DNA from: a virus
Reading direction: 5' to 3' (one strand)
IMG/VR virus record: IMGVR_UViG_3300042476_000679
Span: 1 to 61,005 of that record
DNA length: 61,005 nucleotides
Under the pieces are notes generated by a model. The model worked only from the letters and a program-made list of their open reading frames with translations. It did no database searches and had not been told where the DNA came from. This document shows positions 1 through 8,832 of this stretch, in pieces. A program made the position numbers and the translations under genes. How positions within the stretch are numbered: position 1 is the first letter of the stretch; every line of letters begins with the position of its first letter.

Positions 1-129
1 CAGTATTATTCTATATTAGTATTTTTATTTTTTTATATCATAAGTTTACCGGTAATACAGAAATGTGTTTAACTTCTTTTCAACTCACAGTATTACTGGG
101 CATTTCAGCAATTTTATATAGGAGATAGT
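1..129 (+). promoter_or_regulatory. Leader of the ribonucleotide reductase gene
   Basis: This is AT-rich noncoding DNA before the first gene. It ends with a good Shine-Dalgarno sequence (AGGAGA, about 118-125) a few bases before the ATG at 130. A perfect 10-bp palindrome TTACCGGTAA lies at 46-55, and CAGTATTA occurs at 1-8 and again at 88-95. I do not see a convincing sigma70 promoter. The palindrome and the repeat could be operator sites, but this is not demonstrated. Confidence 0.4.
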
Positions 130-2322
130 ATGTCGGCACTTCAAGAGCTTCAAAATTATACATTCGTCAGTAAGTATGCCCGTTGGTTAGAAGATAAGCA
201 ACGTCGTGAAACATGGAAAGAAGCTGTTGATAGAGTGCGAGATATGATGCACACAAAATACGATCAATATGGTATTAAGGACGATATTGATTGGGCATAT
301 GATATTATGTATAAAAAGAAGGTTCTTGGTAGTCAAAGAGCATTGCAATTTGGTGGGGATCCTATCCTTAAAAGGAATGCTAAAATATATAACTGTACAA
401 GTTCTTATTGTGATAGGCTTAGATTTTTTCAGGAATGTTTTTGGCTATTGCTATGCGGCAGTGGCACAGGATTTAGCGTACAAAAACACCATGTTGCAAA
501 ACTGCCAACTCTAGAGCATAATCCCGACGAAGGACAAGGCACAAAATATGTGATTGACGATAGTATAGAAGGATGGTCTGATGCTCTTGGGGTTTTACTG
601 AGTAGTTATTTTAGTAAACCAGTAGAAGAATTCAAACAGTATAAGAATTGTCATATAGTTTTTGATTATTCTAATATTAGACCAAAAGGATCGTCCTTGG
701 CATCTGGTGTTGGTAAAGCCCCAGGTTATGAGCCATTAGCAAATGGTCTTGAAAAAATACGATCTTTATTAGATCGCTGTATAGCCGATGGACAAAAAAA
801 ATTACGCCCCATTGATGCTTACGATATTGTAATGCATAGTAGTGATGCTGTTCTGAGTGGTGGTGTAAGAAGATCGGCTAGTCTGGCTTTATTTAGTCCA
901 GATGACGAAGAAATGGCAAAAGCTAAAACTGGTAACTGGTACATAGATAACCCACAGAGAGCAAGAAGTAATAATTCCGCACTCCTATTAAAGAATGAAA
1001 CCACTTTTGAGGAATTTAATACTTTAATGCAATCTGTGAAAGAATTTGGAGAACCAGGATTCATTTGGAGCGAATCAACAGAAATGATTTTTAATCCATG
1101 TGTTGAAATTGGTATGTGGCCTGTTGATCAAGCCAGCGGAAAAAGCGGATGGCAAGGATGCAATTTATCCACAATTAATTGTTCGAGCGTTGCCGATGAA
1201 GAAGATTTTTATGAAAGATGTAAAGCAGCTGCAATTATTGGAACATTACAAGCTGGATTTACTAAATTAGAATATCTTGGTGAAATTAGTGAAAGAATTT
1301 TTGATAGAGAAGCCCTTTTAGGTGTCTCATTAACCGGCACAATGGAAAAGCATGAATTAGTACTAACAGAAAAAGTATTAACAAAGGGTGCAAAAATTGC
1401 AGTTGAAACCAATAAGATACTAGCTAAAAAAATTGGTATTAATCAGGCAGCAAGAGTAACTTGCTTAAAGCCAGAAGGCACCAGTAGTAGTATGTTAGGA
1501 ACAAGTTCCGGCATACATCCACATCACGCCAAGCGATACATACGTCATGTACAGGCTAACATTTTAGAAGCACCATACCAACACTTCAAAAAATTAAATC
1601 CTCAAGCATGTGAAAAGTCTAGCTGGTCAGCCAATAATACTGACGAAGTAATAAAGTTTCCTATTGAAGTACCAGACGGTGCAAAACTGAAAAATCAATT
1701 ACCAGCCATTGAAATGCTTGCAATAGTTAAAGAAACACAAAAAAACTGGGTACAGTCTGGTAAGAATAAAAATTTATGCACACAGGAATATTTGAGTCAT
1801 AATGTAAGTAATACTGTAACAGTCAAACCCGATGAGTGGGACGATGTGACCAAGTTTATATATGATAATCGTAAATACTTTGCTGGTATTAGTTTAATAC
1901 CTCAGAGCGGAGATAAAGACTATCCACAGGCGCCATTTACTACGGTTTATACTAGCCGTGAAATTGTAAAGGAATACGGAGATGCTGCATTATGGTGCTC
2001 TGGTCTAATTGAGCTTGGTTTAAATGCATTTAATAATAATCTATGGGCAGCGTGTGACTATGTTAGTATGAATTTAGCAAAATCTGATGATACTCAGGAT
2101 AAGTTGTTATTTGTTACCAAAATGAAAAATTTTGCTGGTAAATATTTTGATGGAGATACTAAACGATTAACATACTGCATGAAAGATGTTTATAATTGGA
2201 AGATTTATTGTGACCTATTCAATAGCTTTAAAAAGATTGATTATACACAACTATCAGAAACAGAGGATAATACGGCCGGGATCGAGGAAATTAGTTGTGC
2301 CGGTGGCGCGTGTCTAATTTAA
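130..2322 (+). CDS. nrdJ: Class II (adenosylcobalamin-dependent) ribonucleoside-triphosphate reductase
   Basis: This enzyme reduces ribonucleotides to deoxynucleotides in the cytoplasm with a B12-derived thiyl radical, and supplies dNTPs for phage replication. The 730 residues match the monomeric Lactobacillus-type RTPR. Seen: NCTSSYC (Cys89, first redox cysteine by family analogy), NPCVEI (Cys324 as the likely thiyl position and Glu326), GCNLSTIN (Cys344, second redox cysteine), and a C-terminal CAGGACLI tail with Cys723 and Cys728, the usual re-reducing pair. The start has a strong AGGAGA ribosome binding site. No separate small subunit lies nearby, which agrees with class II. It works without oxygen-dependent radical assembly, so it suits oxic or anoxic hosts that have B12. 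PhoH follows after 22 bases. Confidence 0.93.
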   Translation: MSALQELQNYTFVSKYARWLEDKQRRETWKEAVDRVRDMMHTKYDQYGIKDDIDWAYDIMYKKKVLGSQRALQFGGDPILKRNAKIYNCTSSYCDRLRFFQECFWLLLCGSGTGFSVQKHHVAKLPTLEHNPDEGQGTKYVIDDSIEGWSDALGVLLSSYFSKPVEEFKQYKNCHIVFDYSNIRPKGSSLASGVGKAPGYEPLANGLEKIRSLLDRCIADGQKKLRPIDAYDIVMHSSDAVLSGGVRRSASLALFSPDDEEMAKAKTGNWYIDNPQRARSNNSALLLKNETTFEEFNTLMQSVKEFGEPGFIWSESTEMIFNPCVEIGMWPVDQASGKSGWQGCNLSTINCSSVADEEDFYERCKAAAIIGTLQAGFTKLEYLGEISERIFDREALLGVSLTGTMEKHELVLTEKVLTKGAKIAVETNKILAKKIGINQAARVTCLKPEGTSSSMLGTSSGIHPHHAKRYIRHVQANILEAPYQHFKKLNPQACEKSSWSANNTDEVIKFPIEVPDGAKLKNQLPAIEMLAIVKETQKNWVQSGKNKNLCTQEYLSHNVSNTVTVKPDEWDDVTKFIYDNRKYFAGISLIPQSGDKDYPQAPFTTVYTSREIVKEYGDAALWCSGLIELGLNAFNNNLWAACDYVSMNLAKSDDTQDKLLFVTKMKNFAGKYFDGDTKRLTYCMKDVYNWKIYCDLFNSFKKIDYTQLSETEDNTAGIEEISCAGGACLI

Positions 2323-2344
2323 CTCTATCCATAAAGGGTCTACA

Positions 2345-3082
2345 TTGAGAAAAAAAACCAAAAATGCACAAAAAAAATCTAAATTAATTGAATTAGATAA
2401 TGAACTAAATTCATCAGGATATACAAGCTATCGAAATAGACTAAAGCCACGCACCGACAACCAAAAGGAATATATTCGTACTATAGCAGAAAACCATATT
2501 ACGTTTTGCCAAGGGGTTGCTGGTAGTGGTAAAACACATATTGCTGTGGGTATGGCATTAGAATATTTATTAGATGAAAAAATAAAAAAAATAGTTGTTA
2601 CTAGACCAGTTGTTGAGTCTGGTGAAAAAATTGGGTATTTACCAGGAACAGCCGAAGAAAAACTACATCCATATTTACTGCCTCTTCTTGACGAAATCAA
2701 TCATTTTATTTCTCCGGCACAATATGCCACACTGAAGATTAATCATAAGATAGAAATTGTACCACTAGGACTCATGAGAGGAAGAAACTTTCACGATGCC
2801 TTTATAGTAGCAGATGAGTGTCAAAATGCTTCTTATGATCAACTAAAAATGCTATTGACAAGATTGGGTATGGGCAGTAAAATGGTATTAACAGGGGATA
2901 TTAGTCAATCAGATTTAAATAGACATTTACAGGGTGGCTTTTATACCATGACTCAAGTATTAGCAAACATGGATGGAATAGGAATATCCTATTTAGATAT
3001 GAAAGATATTGTGCGTAATCCTATCATTGGAAATATCTTAGGTAGATTAGACTCTTACGAAAATGCAACAGAAACACGCTAA
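2345..3082 (+). CDS. phoH: PhoH-like P-loop ATPase
   Basis: This is a 245-residue PhoH-family ATPase, a common auxiliary gene of tailed phages with an uncertain role (RNA or phosphate-stress related). The Walker A motif GVAGSGKT is at residues 57-64. A Walker B-like FIVADECQNAS and a downstream TGD motif (LTGDISQSDL) are also present, in the usual order for the family. The start is TTG at 2345, preceded by AAAGGG at suitable spacing; no in-frame ATG lies before the Walker motif. The basic lysine-rich N-terminus comes before the conserved domain. The gene overlaps the next one by 20 bases, so the two are probably co-transcribed and translationally coupled. Confidence 0.9.
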   Translation: MRKKTKNAQKKSKLIELDNELNSSGYTSYRNRLKPRTDNQKEYIRTIAENHITFCQGVAGSGKTHIAVGMALEYLLDEKIKKIVVTRPVVESGEKIGYLPGTAEEKLHPYLLPLLDEINHFISPAQYATLKINHKIEIVPLGLMRGRNFHDAFIVADECQNASYDQLKMLLTRLGMGSKMVLTGDISQSDLNRHLQGGFYTMTQVLANMDGIGISYLDMKDIVRNPIIGNILGRLDSYENATETR

Positions 3083-3644
3083 ATGCTTAGTGCTCAATGC
3101 TGATTATACGCCTTTGACAATTATTAATTGGCAGAGAGCACTAGTGTGGTCTATCAAACACGAATACGACAATAAGATAGGTGTCGAAATATTAGATTTT
3201 TATAAGGATGATTTTATAGTTGGATCCAATAATAGAAAACACCCAATTCCGGCAGTAGTCAAAACTGCAAAATATTTTCGTATTAATCAACACACAGTTA
3301 AGTTTTCTAGGAAAAATTTATTCATTAGAGATAACTTTACCTGTCAATATTGTAATCATAAATTTGATAATAATAGTTTAACATATGATCATGTCATTCC
3401 AAAATCTGTTTGGAATCATAATATAGGATCTCCAACATCTTGGACTAATATTGTTACTGCATGTATTGATTGTAATCGTAAAAAACGTAATCGTACACCA
3501 AAACAGGCCAATATGCCATTACAGAATTTGCCAATAGCACCACAGAAAAATCCAAAATACTTGCCTATAGTCAGCCATCTGATTAAGATAAAGTCAGACA
3601 TTCCGAAAGAATGGGAAATTTATTTGCCGGAAGCATACTTTTAA
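3063..3644 (+). CDS. HNH endonuclease family protein
   Basis: This 193-residue protein belongs to the bacterial/phage HNH family that begins with a VLNADYTPL-like motif, seen here at about residues 10-18. The HNH core has zinc-binding CQYC (Cys94, Cys97) and CIDC (Cys134, Cys137), the catalytic DHVIP (Asp109-His110) and Asn129 and Asn138 in the expected spacing. It therefore probably cuts or nicks DNA. Members of this family occur free-standing in phage and bacterial genomes. It is not inserted in another gene here, so there is no direct sign of homing. It overlaps phoH by 20 bases and the next gene by one base (TAATG), which indicates operon membership. Confidence 0.85.
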   Translation: MQQKHAKCLVLNADYTPLTIINWQRALVWSIKHEYDNKIGVEILDFYKDDFIVGSNNRKHPIPAVVKTAKYFRINQHTVKFSRKNLFIRDNFTCQYCNHKFDNNSLTYDHVIPKSVWNHNIGSPTSWTNIVTACIDCNRKKRNRTPKQANMPLQNLPIAPQKNPKYLPIVSHLIKIKSDIPKEWEIYLPEAYF

Positions 3645-3991
3645 TGCCAACATATTCGTATTATTGTGATAGTTGCAACACGGATTTCGAGTTATTTTTT
3701 TATATCAAAGACTATATAGAAAAACCGAATTGTTCAATATGCAACAGTAAAAAGACACACAGATCTTATATTAAAGACGTATCTACTCAAAATACTTCAG
3801 TAAAAAAATCTGATACTGAATTAAAAACTATAGGCGACTTAGCAAATAGAAATAGAGACAGATTAAGCGAAGATCAAAAAATTGCTTTATATGAAAAACA
3901 CAATTCTTACAAAGACAGAACAGAAGATAAACCATTACCAAAAGGTATGAGTCGTATGAAGAAAGGGACAAAAACTATATGGCCGAGTTAA
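3644..3991 (+). CDS. FmdB-like zinc-ribbon protein
   Basis: This is a small protein of 115 residues. The start is ATG at 3644, overlapping the preceding stop codon (TAATG); the resulting MPTYSYYCDSC opening is typical of FmdB/CxxC_CxxC_SSSS zinc ribbons. Cys8, Cys11, Cys30 and Cys33 form the zinc ribbon. The rest is polar and basic, ending in KGTKTIWPS. FmdB-type proteins are often annotated as regulators without firm evidence, and in phages they are of unknown function. An upstream in-frame ATG at 3611 exists, but it would add 11 residues that do not belong to the family. The assignment of fold is reasonably sure; the role is unknown. Confidence 0.75.
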   Translation: MPTYSYYCDSCNTDFELFFYIKDYIEKPNCSICNSKKTHRSYIKDVSTQNTSVKKSDTELKTIGDLANRNRDRLSEDQKIALYEKHNSYKDRTEDKPLPKGMSRMKKGTKTIWPS

Positions 3992-4371
3992 AAAAACAAA
4001 ATTTATTTTTCCAACAAAATTCTGATCCTCCAAATAAGGTTTATGAGTTTTATACCATACTAGGAGATCATGATTTTCTAGATACTCAAAATAGACCCAG
4101 GGCCAATGAAGAAACCGGAAAAGTTGTTGCTAAAACAGTAACCACAGACAACAAGCCATCAAGGTACTATATTAAGGTTGGTACTTATGGCAAAATCTAT
4201 AATCCAATTGGACTTTATAGTGAAGGTAATAATACTAAGTTTTTATCAAAAATAGGACGTAAGCAGTTTGAATTCAAGGAAGTAAACAGTCAGATTTTTG
4301 AATTATATCTAAATTTCTTAACAACTAAAAATATTGCGTGGTTAAATAACGCTGAAAGAGAGATGAACTAA
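3979..4371 (+). CDS. Hypothetical protein, 130 aa
   Basis: I do not recognise this protein. It is soluble-looking, with mixed charge and no membrane segment. It carries aromatic-rich stretches around residues 20-30 (KVYEFYTILGDHDF) and 60-80 that resemble a compact alpha/beta domain. It overlaps the zinc-ribbon gene by 13 bases and the next gene by one base (TAATG), so it is part of the same early or middle operon between PhoH/HNH and the RecA-like recombinase. A DNA-metabolism accessory role is only suggested by position. Confidence 0.6.
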   Translation: MAELKKQNLFFQQNSDPPNKVYEFYTILGDHDFLDTQNRPRANEETGKVVAKTVTTDNKPSRYYIKVGTYGKIYNPIGLYSEGNNTKFLSKIGRKQFEFKEVNSQIFELYLNFLTTKNIAWLNNAEREMN

Positions 4372-4685
4372 TGGCAAAGATAAGTAAAACTAAAGAATAT
4401 GCTATCAAATATCTGTCCACATATGGTAAAAAAGATGCTGAAGATATAGCAAAAGAATTGAAACTCTCATTAGCTGATGTTAACAAGGTATTACAGTCCT
4501 CTTGTAAAGCACCAACAAAAACAGATAAAACAAAAGACCTAATGATCAGACAAACTTCTGCTAAAAAATCCAACACAGTTAGTATCATGACAGAGGCTGC
4601 TGCTCAATTATCTGACGAATTTATTAAAAACATGGATACTCTAAGACAAAAAACACAGAACTATATTTTTAGACCAAAAAAATAA
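4371..4685 (+). CDS. Hypothetical protein with HTH-like N-terminus, 104 aa
   Basis: I do not recognise a family. Residues 1-45 (with KDAEDIAKELKLSLADVNKV) read like a helix-turn-helix or winged-helix segment, in which short helices are separated by a turn. The middle is Lys/Thr/Ser-rich and probably flexible. The C-terminal third has a short helical stretch (EAAAQLSDEFIKNMDTLR). The gene starts at the ATG overlapping the previous stop. It could be a small DNA-binding regulator, but this is a visual impression only. About 24 bases separate it from the next gene. Confidence 0.55.
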   Translation: MAKISKTKEYAIKYLSTYGKKDAEDIAKELKLSLADVNKVLQSSCKAPTKTDKTKDLMIRQTSAKKSNTVSIMTEAAAQLSDEFIKNMDTLRQKTQNYIFRPKK

Positions 4686-4709
4686 TATTGTGTACGAATA
4701 TCTGATAAA

Positions 4710-5135
4710 ATGTCTAAGAAACAATATCCATCTAAATATTCTAATGGTAAACTAGTTACTGCCGCACAATATATCACAGAAATTATTTGTGAAAAAAGGG
4801 CAAAATCTACAAAAAAAGATTTACATTTTAGATTTTGGACAAATAAAGAATGGTCTAAATTTTATAGAGATCAAATTGCTTCTGCAAATAAGTTATTACA
4901 AAAATTTTCAGACACAGCGATCATAAGGGCGCTCAATAACTATAAAGCAGAAAAAATATATTCCCTGCGAGCACCGTTTTTGATCCCTATCATAGAGTCA
5001 GAAGAAGAAATACTCAAATCTGAAAATACAGAACTTTCTCTTAATCTTAACAGACCTGAGACTGTAACGTTTGGTATTTCTAACAAAAAACAAAATATAA
5101 TTTCTAAACTAAAGGATCTGGATAATGAGTCTTAA
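4710..5135 (+). CDS. Hypothetical protein, 141 aa
   Basis: I do not assign a function. The first 90 residues are basic and helix-prone, with AAQYITEIICEKRAK and a tryptophan-rich FRFWTNKEWSKFY segment. The C-terminal part is more acidic. There is no transmembrane segment or cysteine cluster. It ends by overlapping the RecA-like recombinase gene by 11 bases, so the two are likely translated together, and the protein may assist recombination or replication. The start at ATG 4710 lacks an obvious Shine-Dalgarno sequence, but no better in-frame start is visible upstream. Confidence 0.6.
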   Translation: MSKKQYPSKYSNGKLVTAAQYITEIICEKRAKSTKKDLHFRFWTNKEWSKFYRDQIASANKLLQKFSDTAIIRALNNYKAEKIYSLRAPFLIPIIESEEEILKSENTELSLNLNRPETVTFGISNKKQNIISKLKDLDNES

Positions 5136-6138
5136 AGAAGATGTAGTAAAAAACTTTGGCGATAATATTATATTGACAGGGAATGCTTTAATTGATAAAA
5201 AGAGTGTAATTATTCCTGTTAGTCCTTCTTTAGACATAGTATTAAACGGTGGTATACCAGAAGGTAGTTTTGTTGTATTAACAGGACAACCCAAATGCGG
5301 CAAAACAACAACCTCCCTAGATTTTGCAGCAACCGCACAAAAACCAGAATATCAAGGAACTCTTAAAAATCCACGAGAAGTGTACTATCTAAACATTGAA
5401 GGTAGATTGAAAAAAAGAGATTTAGAAGGAATACCAGGATTACAATTAGATCGTTTTCATATTATAGGTAGTCAAGAAGGTAAAATTCTACACGCAGAAG
5501 AATATCTACAAATAGCAGAAAAAATTATTAATGAAATTCCAGGAAGCATACTAATCATAGACTCGTATTCTGCATTATGTACCGAAGCAGAAATCACAAG
5601 CGAAATGGATAAAATGCAAAGAGCAGATGGGGCAAAATTATTAGCAAAATTTTGTCGCAAGGTTGCGAATGTTATTCCTGTCAATAAAAATGTTGTTATT
5701 GGTATTACTCATTTAATGGGTAATCCTACCGGTTATGGTGCAGAATTTAAAGAAAAGAGCGGTCAAGCTATTGCTTATCAAACAGACATAAAATTACGAG
5801 CCAAAACATTTAAGCCGTGGCTACTTAGTGCAGATAGTACTCAAATAGGGCAAGAAATAGAATGGCAAGTAGTCTGCTCGGCACTTGGTCCTCCGGGTGG
5901 CAATATCACAAGTTATATACGTTATGGTCAGGGTGTTGACAAATACATGGAAGCCATTACACTTGGTTCTGACATGGGTATAATTCACAAAGGTGGTGCT
6001 TGGTATACTTTGACCTCATTAGAGGACAAGCCCAAATTTCAAGGAACAGAGAAAGTAAGACAATATTTATTAGATAATAATAAGGCATATGCTGATTTGG
6101 TAACAAGTATTAAAACCACCATGGGCATCAAATGCTAA
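5125..6138 (+). CDS. RecA/UvsX-like recombinase
   Basis: This is a strand-exchange ATPase of 337 residues, close in size to bacterial RecA core proteins and phage UvsX. It opens with the RecA-type target GGIPEGSFVVLTGQPKCGKT; Walker A (GQPKCGKT) is at residues 54-61. Walker B is ILIIDSYSAL, and a later GITHLMGNPTGYGAEF region corresponds to the DNA-binding loop area. It would load on SSB-coated single strands for recombination-dependent replication and repair; the window also encodes SSB, helicase, primase and nucleases. The long acidic C-terminal tail of bacterial RecA is missing, which is usual in phage forms. It overlaps its neighbours by 11 and 7 bases. Confidence 0.87.
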   Translation: MSLKEDVVKNFGDNIILTGNALIDKKSVIIPVSPSLDIVLNGGIPEGSFVVLTGQPKCGKTTTSLDFAATAQKPEYQGTLKNPREVYYLNIEGRLKKRDLEGIPGLQLDRFHIIGSQEGKILHAEEYLQIAEKIINEIPGSILIIDSYSALCTEAEITSEMDKMQRADGAKLLAKFCRKVANVIPVNKNVVIGITHLMGNPTGYGAEFKEKSGQAIAYQTDIKLRAKTFKPWLLSADSTQIGQEIEWQVVCSALGPPGGNITSYIRYGQGVDKYMEAITLGSDMGIIHKGGAWYTLTSLEDKPKFQGTEKVRQYLLDNNKAYADLVTSIKTTMGIKC

Positions 6139-6539
6139 TTAAGGATCTGGACGGAAACAGCCATAATTGGTTATTAACAGGAAATATGGCCAAGGGTAGA
6201 GTATCTAATAGATCCTCTCTTCACTTGGCTGCCAGATCAATTATTACACAAAATTATCCAACTTTACAAATATTGGAAGAGGTACCGATTCCACTAAAAA
6301 AGGGTGAAACTTTATATCTTGATTTTTATTTACCTCTTAAGAAAGTATGCGTAGAAGTTCATGGCGAGCAACATTATAAATTTGTGCCATTTTATCACAC
6401 CACCGTTTTAAATTTTCTCAAATCTCAGAAAAGAGATAGAGATAAAGAAGAGTGGTGTCAGCTTAATAATATCAAACATATTGTATTACGTTATGATGAA
6501 AACGAACAGACATGGCTAGAAAGAATCAACAATGCTTAA
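6132..6539 (+). CDS. PD-(D/E)XK superfamily nuclease (Vsr/DUF559-like)
   Basis: This small protein of 135 residues has a restriction-endonuclease-like core. After an N-terminal helix with RSSLHLAARSII, the sequence ETLYLDFYLP gives Asp64, and CVEVHGEQHY gives Glu75, His77 and His81. This D...ExH...H arrangement resembles the Vsr/DUF559 group more than classic ExK. It lies directly downstream of the recombinase with a 7-base overlap, so a role in processing recombination or replication intermediates is plausible. A structure-specific resolvase or a nicking enzyme are alternatives. Compare the Vsr-like protein at 19795-20589, which carries a similar core with extra N-terminal domains. Confidence 0.7.
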   Translation: MLIKDLDGNSHNWLLTGNMAKGRVSNRSSLHLAARSIITQNYPTLQILEEVPIPLKKGETLYLDFYLPLKKVCVEVHGEQHYKFVPFYHTTVLNFLKSQKRDRDKEEWCQLNNIKHIVLRYDENEQTWLERINNA

Positions 6540-7023
6540 AACATCAAAAGAAGAAGTCAAATATTGGGATGATATATTGGATGAATATGAGAATGGTATT
6601 GGTTTGGGTAAATATTCTGATAATCATAGCTTTGTTGAAGATGAATTAAATCAATATTTTACCATGAACAGAGATGCCATAGAGAAACTCAATCCAGAAG
6701 ATTGTGCTCAAATTTCATATAGATTAGCACAATACGCTTTCTTTCTACAAAGAACATTAAATAGAGAAATAGCTAGGCATAATTGGGCCGAAGAAAATAT
6801 TAAAGAAACAATAGCTGATGAGATCAACAATTATAAAGGATACGGATTTATGGAAAAATCTCTACAGGCTATTAAACATAATGATAAGGCTAATACCCTA
6901 AATAAGATTAAAAGATATGCTCAACAACGCATGGATAGATTGTCTTATTTGGCTAATAGTGTAAAAAATCTTTCTGATATAATGCTTTCTGTTCAAAGAA
7001 CAAAGGTGAAACATGGCTCTTGA
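6532..7023 (+). CDS. Hypothetical helical protein, 163 aa
   Basis: I do not recognise this protein. It is charged and almost entirely helix-prone, with a likely coiled-coil region from about residue 60 to 150 (for example KSLQAIKHNDKANTLNKIKR). No cysteine cluster or membrane segment is seen. It overlaps the preceding nuclease gene by 8 bases and the next zinc-ribbon gene by 11 bases, which places it in the recombination-replication operon. It could be a structural adaptor of the replisome, but no sequence motif shows this. Confidence 0.6.
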   Translation: MLKTSKEEVKYWDDILDEYENGIGLGKYSDNHSFVEDELNQYFTMNRDAIEKLNPEDCAQISYRLAQYAFFLQRTLNREIARHNWAEENIKETIADEINNYKGYGFMEKSLQAIKHNDKANTLNKIKRYAQQRMDRLSYLANSVKNLSDIMLSVQRTKVKHGS

Positions 7024-7375
7024 TAATGATGATATAAAAGCTTTAATTGCTATTCTACAAAAGGGTTTAGAGTCTGAAGATGATTCAGACGCAGCACCCA
7101 AGACTAAGCGTACTAAAAAAACAACAAGTCCTAAAAGCACTGTAAAGAAAAAGAACTTAAATAAGTTTGAAAAAATGGCAGAATTTGCGATGTGTAAAGA
7201 AGATGTTGAAATAGACAGAAAAATTAAAAAACCACCTCCAACAGCTAGAAATAGGCCGTTCGATTATGTAAAAGTACAGTGTAGGATATGTGGTAAAAAA
7301 GATAAAATTGCACCGGCGCTTGTTGAGTCTATTGAAAGATACAAGTGCAACAAGTGTTCAACAGGAGCAGGCTGA
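7013..7375 (+). CDS. Small zinc-ribbon protein, 120 aa
   Basis: The N-terminal 30 residues are acidic. A basic linker rich in Lys and Thr follows (residues about 30-50). The C-terminal third holds a four-cysteine ribbon, CRICGKKDK and KCNKC, typical of a single zinc site. Such proteins in phages can be nucleic-acid-binding adaptors or transcription modulators; no particular family is recognised. It ends at a TGATG junction with the helicase gene, so translation of the two is coupled. This suggests a helicase accessory role, though it remains inference. Confidence 0.6.
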   Translation: MALDNDDIKALIAILQKGLESEDDSDAAPKTKRTKKTTSPKSTVKKKNLNKFEKMAEFAMCKEDVEIDRKIKKPPPTARNRPFDYVKVQCRICGKKDKIAPALVESIERYKCNKCSTGAG

Positions 7376-8832
7376 TGATATTGTGTGATCCCGCTGCCGA
7401 AAGAGCAGTATTGGCTGGAATTTGTACATACGGAGAAAATGCGTATTTAGATATTGCAGATATTCTTCAAGAATCTTCTTTTACTGTAGACAGCAATATC
7501 ATTATATTTAAATGTCTTAAGCATTTATGTGAAAATCATCAATTAACAATTGATATTGCATCTATATATTCTACGGCACAGGAGCTGGGTATTGCTCAAG
7601 TATTAGCAAAAAAAGAAGAAACCCAACATCTTAAAGCTATCATGGATTTTCCTGTTAGTCTTGAGAATGTAAGAAAATTTGCTGCCAAAATTCGTAAACT
7701 AGAAATTGCACGACTATTACGTAAACAGTTAGAACTTGCTCAGGATAAAATTCTTGAAGTAACAGGATCTGAGCCAATATCTTCTATAATAGGCTTGGCT
7801 GAAGATAGTATCTTTAATTTTACTTCACTATTAAACGATACAGATAATAATCCAGTTATTATTGGTTCTACAGTAGACGAATACATTAAAAATTTAGAAG
7901 AAAATAAAATAGATCAGGTTGGTATTCCAACAGGATTTCCTATTTATGATCAAGCAATTGGCGGAGGTTTAAGAAAAGGCACAATCAACGTTATTGGAGC
8001 AAGACCAAAAACCGGTAAAACACTATTATCAGATAATATGGGGCGTAATGTTGCCAAATTAGGTATTCCTGTTCTTAATATGGATACAGAAATGAACAAG
8101 GAAGACCATATCAATAGAATTTTAGCAATGATGAGCGAGATAGAAATTAATACTATCGAAACTGGTAAATTTGCCGATTCTCCAGACAAAAAGAATAAGC
8201 TAATTAAAGCGGCTGATGAACTTAAAGAACTTAAACTATATCATAAAAGTATTGCAGGTAAACCATTTGAAGATCAACTAGCCATAATGAGAAGATGGTT
8301 GGTTAAAGATGTAGGTTTAAATGATGATGGTACAGCGAAAGACTGTGTTATTTTTTATGACTATTTAAAGTTGATGGATAGTGCTGGTATATCTCAGGAC
8401 TTAAAAGAATACCAAGTCTTAGGCTTTATGATGACTAGTTTGCATAATTTTGCTGTTAGATATAAGGTTCCTATAGTAGCATTCATTCAGTTAAACCGCG
8501 ACGGCATAACCAAAGAAAGCACCGATTCTGCTAGTGGATCGGATAGAATCATTTGGCTATGTAGTAATTTTAGTATTTTCAAACGTAAAAGCGATGAAGA
8601 AATTGCAGAAGATGGCCCGGATGGTGGTAATCGTAAATTAATTCCTCTCGTCAGTAGACACGGCGGAGGATTAGATGATAACGATTATATAAACTGTCAT
8701 ATGAAGGGCTGGTGTGCCAAAATCACAGAAGGCAAAACACATCTCGAAATTAAACATAATTCCAAATCTAGCGACGAAGGCTTTATTATAGATGAAGACA
8801 ATGACGAAGAAGACCAAATCCCCTTTGAATGA
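7375..8832 (+). CDS. dnaB: DnaB-like replicative DNA helicase
   Basis: This is the replicative helicase, which unwinds duplex DNA 5' to 3' as a hexamer. The start is taken at ATG 7375, which overlaps the TGA of the previous gene and gives MILCDPAAERAVLAGIC, the usual DnaB opening; an upstream in-frame ATG at 7345 would add 10 unrelated residues. Residues 1-110 are the helical N-terminal domain. The RecA-fold ATPase has Walker A GARPKTGKT at 208-216, a Walker B-like VIFYDYLKLM, and a downstream FIQLNRD motif. The length of 485 residues is normal for the family. The primase gene follows, overlapping by 41 bases, which is the expected helicase-primase pair. Confidence 0.92.
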   Translation: MILCDPAAERAVLAGICTYGENAYLDIADILQESSFTVDSNIIIFKCLKHLCENHQLTIDIASIYSTAQELGIAQVLAKKEETQHLKAIMDFPVSLENVRKFAAKIRKLEIARLLRKQLELAQDKILEVTGSEPISSIIGLAEDSIFNFTSLLNDTDNNPVIIGSTVDEYIKNLEENKIDQVGIPTGFPIYDQAIGGGLRKGTINVIGARPKTGKTLLSDNMGRNVAKLGIPVLNMDTEMNKEDHINRILAMMSEIEINTIETGKFADSPDKKNKLIKAADELKELKLYHKSIAGKPFEDQLAIMRRWLVKDVGLNDDGTAKDCVIFYDYLKLMDSAGISQDLKEYQVLGFMMTSLHNFAVRYKVPIVAFIQLNRDGITKESTDSASGSDRIIWLCSNFSIFKRKSDEEIAEDGPDGGNRKLIPLVSRHGGGLDDNDYINCHMKGWCAKITEGKTHLEIKHNSKSSDEGFIIDEDNDEEDQIPFE